A stretch of 7,763 nucleotides of DNA. Source: Ralstonia mannitolilytica (GTDB lineage: Bacteria > Pseudomonadota > Gammaproteobacteria > Burkholderiales > Burkholderiaceae). Within the stretch, counting starts at the first letter, position 1. Every line of letters starts with the position of its first letter. Location: the NCBI RefSeq assembly GCF_905397375.1, contig NZ_CAJPVG010000025.1, forward strand, positions 1 to 7,763, in the 5' to 3' direction. The notes below the pieces were generated by a model. That model saw nothing but the letters and a program-made list of their open reading frames with translations, ran no database searches and was not told the DNA's origin. Shown in pieces: positions 6,395-7,763 of the stretch. The position numbers were made by a program, and so were the translations under genes.

Positions 6395-6480
6395 CGCGTC
6401 TCGGTCCTTTCCTTGAGGTGACGTCGGAGGTCTGCTGACCGAGGCTTCGGGCACGCGGGCCGGCGACGGCTGACTGAACT

Positions 6481-6512
6481 TGTGTCACGCCAAAGTAAAG
6501 CAGCGTGATACA
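6481..6512. promoter_or_regulatory. Inverted repeat in divergent spacer, candidate XRE operator
   Basis: TGTGTCACGC (6481-6490) and GCGTGATACA (6503-6512) form a 10-bp inverted repeat with one mismatch and a 12-base spacer. A third half-site, GTATCAC (6574-6580), lies nearer the regulator. The shared core is TRTCAC. They lie in the 245-bp spacer (6395-6639) between the unknown operon and the HTH gene. The rest of that spacer shows no gene. Binding by the XRE protein of 6640-6987 is my inference. Confidence 0.5.
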
Positions 6513-6573
6513 GCGCGATTGTGTCCCGGCCTGATCCGCTTGTCAAACTGCATGGCACATCTAGCGGCGTTTG

Positions 6574-6591
6574 GTATCACAGGGCTATACT
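6574..6591 (+). promoter_or_regulatory. Candidate promoter of the XRE/ImmA operon with overlapping half-site
   Basis: TATACT (6586-6591) is a good -10 hexamer about 48 bases before the HTH gene's ATG. No good -35 is found at the expected spacing, suggesting a weak or regulated promoter. The GTATCAC half-site (6574-6580) sits just upstream within the -35/-10 spacer, where a bound repressor would block polymerase. Confidence 0.4.
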
Positions 6592-6639
6592 GTCGGATCG
6601 CATTCCAACACTTCCCGTGATTCGAGACGGGGCATCGCC

Positions 6640-6987
6640 ATGGCTTCCGCGTTTGGATCTCGCCTGCGGCGATTCCGCGAGGCGAAGAAATTGACCCTGC
6701 AGCAGGTGGCCGACGCGGTCGGCTGCACCAAGGCTTACATCTGGGAACTGGAGATGAAGGAGGGCCAACGCCCCTCGGCCGAGCGCGTGCAGGCGCTGGC
6801 CAGGGTGTTGGGCGTCACGATGGAGGACATCATGGGTGAGCCCATGCCCCAGGTCCCCGAGGCCAGCCCCGAGGATGTGGCCTTCTTCCGGGCGTACGCC
6901 GGCATGACCGAAGCTGAGAAGGACCGGGTGCGCCAAGCGCTGAAGATCATCTTCCCGGACAAGGATCTGCCGGAAAGCAAAAGGTGA
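6640..6987 (+). CDS. XRE-family HTH transcriptional regulator
   Basis: The 115-residue protein has one HTH_3 (Cro/CI-type) domain at about residues 7-62: LRRFREAKKLTLQQVADAVG, then CTKAYIWELEMKEGQRPSAERV and the closing helix LARVLGV. A short C-terminal helical tail (AFFRAYAGMTEAEKDRVRQAL, about 81-101) probably mediates dimerisation or contact with the peptidase. ATG 6640 is chosen over a TTG at 6571, which would place the N terminus inside the promoter and add a non-homologous tail. The ribosome site is weak (GGGG seven bases upstream). Its TGA overlaps the GTG of the next gene (GTGA), so the two are translationally coupled. With its metallopeptidase partner it should act as a cleavable or protease-relieved repressor, likely of itself and possibly of the divergent operon. 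Confidence 0.9.
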   Translation: MASAFGSRLRRFREAKKLTLQQVADAVGCTKAYIWELEMKEGQRPSAERVQALARVLGVTMEDIMGEPMPQVPEASPEDVAFFRAYAGMTEAEKDRVRQALKIIFPDKDLPESKR

Positions 6988-7763
6988 ACACGCCCCCGGC
7001 CCTCAACGGCGCGATCGCCGCCAACAAAGTCCACCACTGGTTGCGGGCTTGGTATGGCGCGGACGTGCCCGAGGCCGTCGATCTCGATGTCGTGCGGCAG
7101 ATGCTGCCGACCACGCCCTACGGCAAAGGGGTTCGGGAGATTCGTCCGCCGGTGCAGTTCAACGACGATGCCTTCGAGGGCCTGCTGGCGCGGGACCCTG
7201 ATGACCCTGAAGTCTGGGGTATCGCCTACAACGGCACGGTCAGCCCGCAGCGCCAGCGATTCACCATCGCTCACGAGCTCGGGCACTTCGTCCTGCACCG
7301 CGACCGGCAGCCGCGTTTCAACTGCGACAAGGAAAGCGTCCACTCCGGCCACGAGACCATGCGCCTGATCGAGCGCGAGGCCGACGACTTCGCCAGCAAT
7401 TTGCTGATGCCCGGTGATCGGCTGCGCGAGTGGATCTCGAACGGACGCATCGATCTGCACGTCCTCAGCGCCATTGCCAAGCGCTTCCAGGTCTCGTTCG
7501 AGGCGCTGTGCATCCGCTTCATCAAGTTCACCCCGCAGCGCGCGATCCTGGTCTACTGGGACAACGGCTACGCGAAGTACGAATGGCGCAGCAGCAGCGC
7601 CGTGAGAACCCGGGCACGCATCCGGCGCAGCGGCGATCCGCAAGAGCCCTTACCCGGCACGCTCGCCGCCGACGCGAGCGTCGAGCAGGCATGGGATGGC
7701 GTCGAGATGTCCGCCGCGATCTGGTGCCCGGAGGAAGCCCCCCACATGAAGCTGCGCGAGTTC
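6984..7763 (+). CDS. ImmA/IrrE-family metallopeptidase (3' end outside the window)
   Basis: Translation from GTG 6984 stays open to the window end (260 residues, no stop). The zinc site is IAHELGHFVLH (residues 95-105; H97, E98, H101), and the third-ligand motif is EREADDFASNLLMP (130-143), diagnostic for the COG2856/ImmA-IrrE family. The segment LSAIAKRFQVSFEALCIRF (161-179) is the usual helical domain after the active site. Family members cleave XRE-type repressors, as ImmA does with ImmR of ICEBs1 and IrrE with DdrO. The partner directly upstream overlaps by four bases and fits this. At least 80 residues follow the canonical domain (from AILVYWDNGYAKYEW), which may be a sensing region; its end is not visible. 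Confidence 0.93.
   Translation, partial: MNTPPALNGAIAANKVHHWLRAWYGADVPEAVDLDVVRQMLPTTPYGKGVREIRPPVQFNDDAFEGLLARDPDDPEVWGIAYNGTVSPQRQRFTIAHELGHFVLHRDRQPRFNCDKESVHSGHETMRLIEREADDFASNLLMPGDRLREWISNGRIDLHVLSAIAKRFQVSFEALCIRFIKFTPQRAILVYWDNGYAKYEWRSSSAVRTRARIRRSGDPQEPLPGTLAADASVEQAWDGVEMSAAIWCPEEAPHMKLREF

Noticed and set aside
5087..6421. Long plus-strand open frame (444 codons) opposite the 411-aa gene
   Set aside because: A mirror of the minus-strand gene. It is rich in His/Arg/Gln as expected of antisense reading and has no ribosome site.
1..7763. CRISPR array, rRNA or tRNA gene, replication origin
   Set aside because: No regularly spaced short repeats, no RNA-gene consensus and no iteron cluster seen on either strand.

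Overview
The window is GC-rich with strong G/C bias at third codon positions. It looks like a proteobacterial chromosome, most plausibly a beta-proteobacterium of the Burkholderiales type; that placement is an inference from composition and gene style, not from a marker gene. It reads as an accessory (genomic-island-like) region: a restriction-type nuclease gene, a recent insertion sequence, a small regulator/oxygenase module bracketed by a direct repeat, an unrecognised two-gene operon, and a divergent HTH + ImmA/IrrE pair.

Layout. (1) 1-1022, plus strand: a McrC-family PD-(D/E)XK nuclease. The N-terminal part is readable only in another frame (1 to about 210) and the nuclease part in the 240-1022 frame, so the gene looks broken by a one-base frameshift. 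(2) 1117-2188: a complete IS1595-family element with perfect 24-bp terminal inverted repeats, an 8-bp target duplication (ATTCCCAA) and one intact transposase gene. It sits between the McrC-type gene and a strong intrinsic terminator at 2268-2304. (3) 2305-2514: no convincing gene. (4) 2515-4208: a module of two divergent genes, a small ABM-type monooxygenase (minus) and a GlxA-like DJ-1/AraC regulator (plus), sharing a 117-bp spacer. That spacer holds a perfect 13-bp inverted repeat ending exactly at the regulator's start codon. The module is flanked by a perfect 28-bp direct repeat. (5) 4192-6394, minus: two coupled genes (1-base gap) of unrecognised function, a 411-aa protein and a 321-aa protein with a CPHC/CPDC zinc ribbon and a probable C-terminal winged helix. 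(6) 6640-7763, plus: an XRE-type HTH regulator overlapping by 4 bases an ImmA/IrrE metallopeptidase that runs off the window.

How they may work together. The ABM/GlxA pair looks like a self-contained, autoregulated oxidation or stress unit. The XRE/ImmA pair resembles the repressor/anti-repressor-protease switch of mobile elements. Its 245-bp divergent spacer carries inverted-repeat half-sites suitable for controlling both itself and the unknown operon. The unknown operon plus the XRE/ImmA pair is the best candidate here for an undescribed system, but its function cannot be read from sequence alone.
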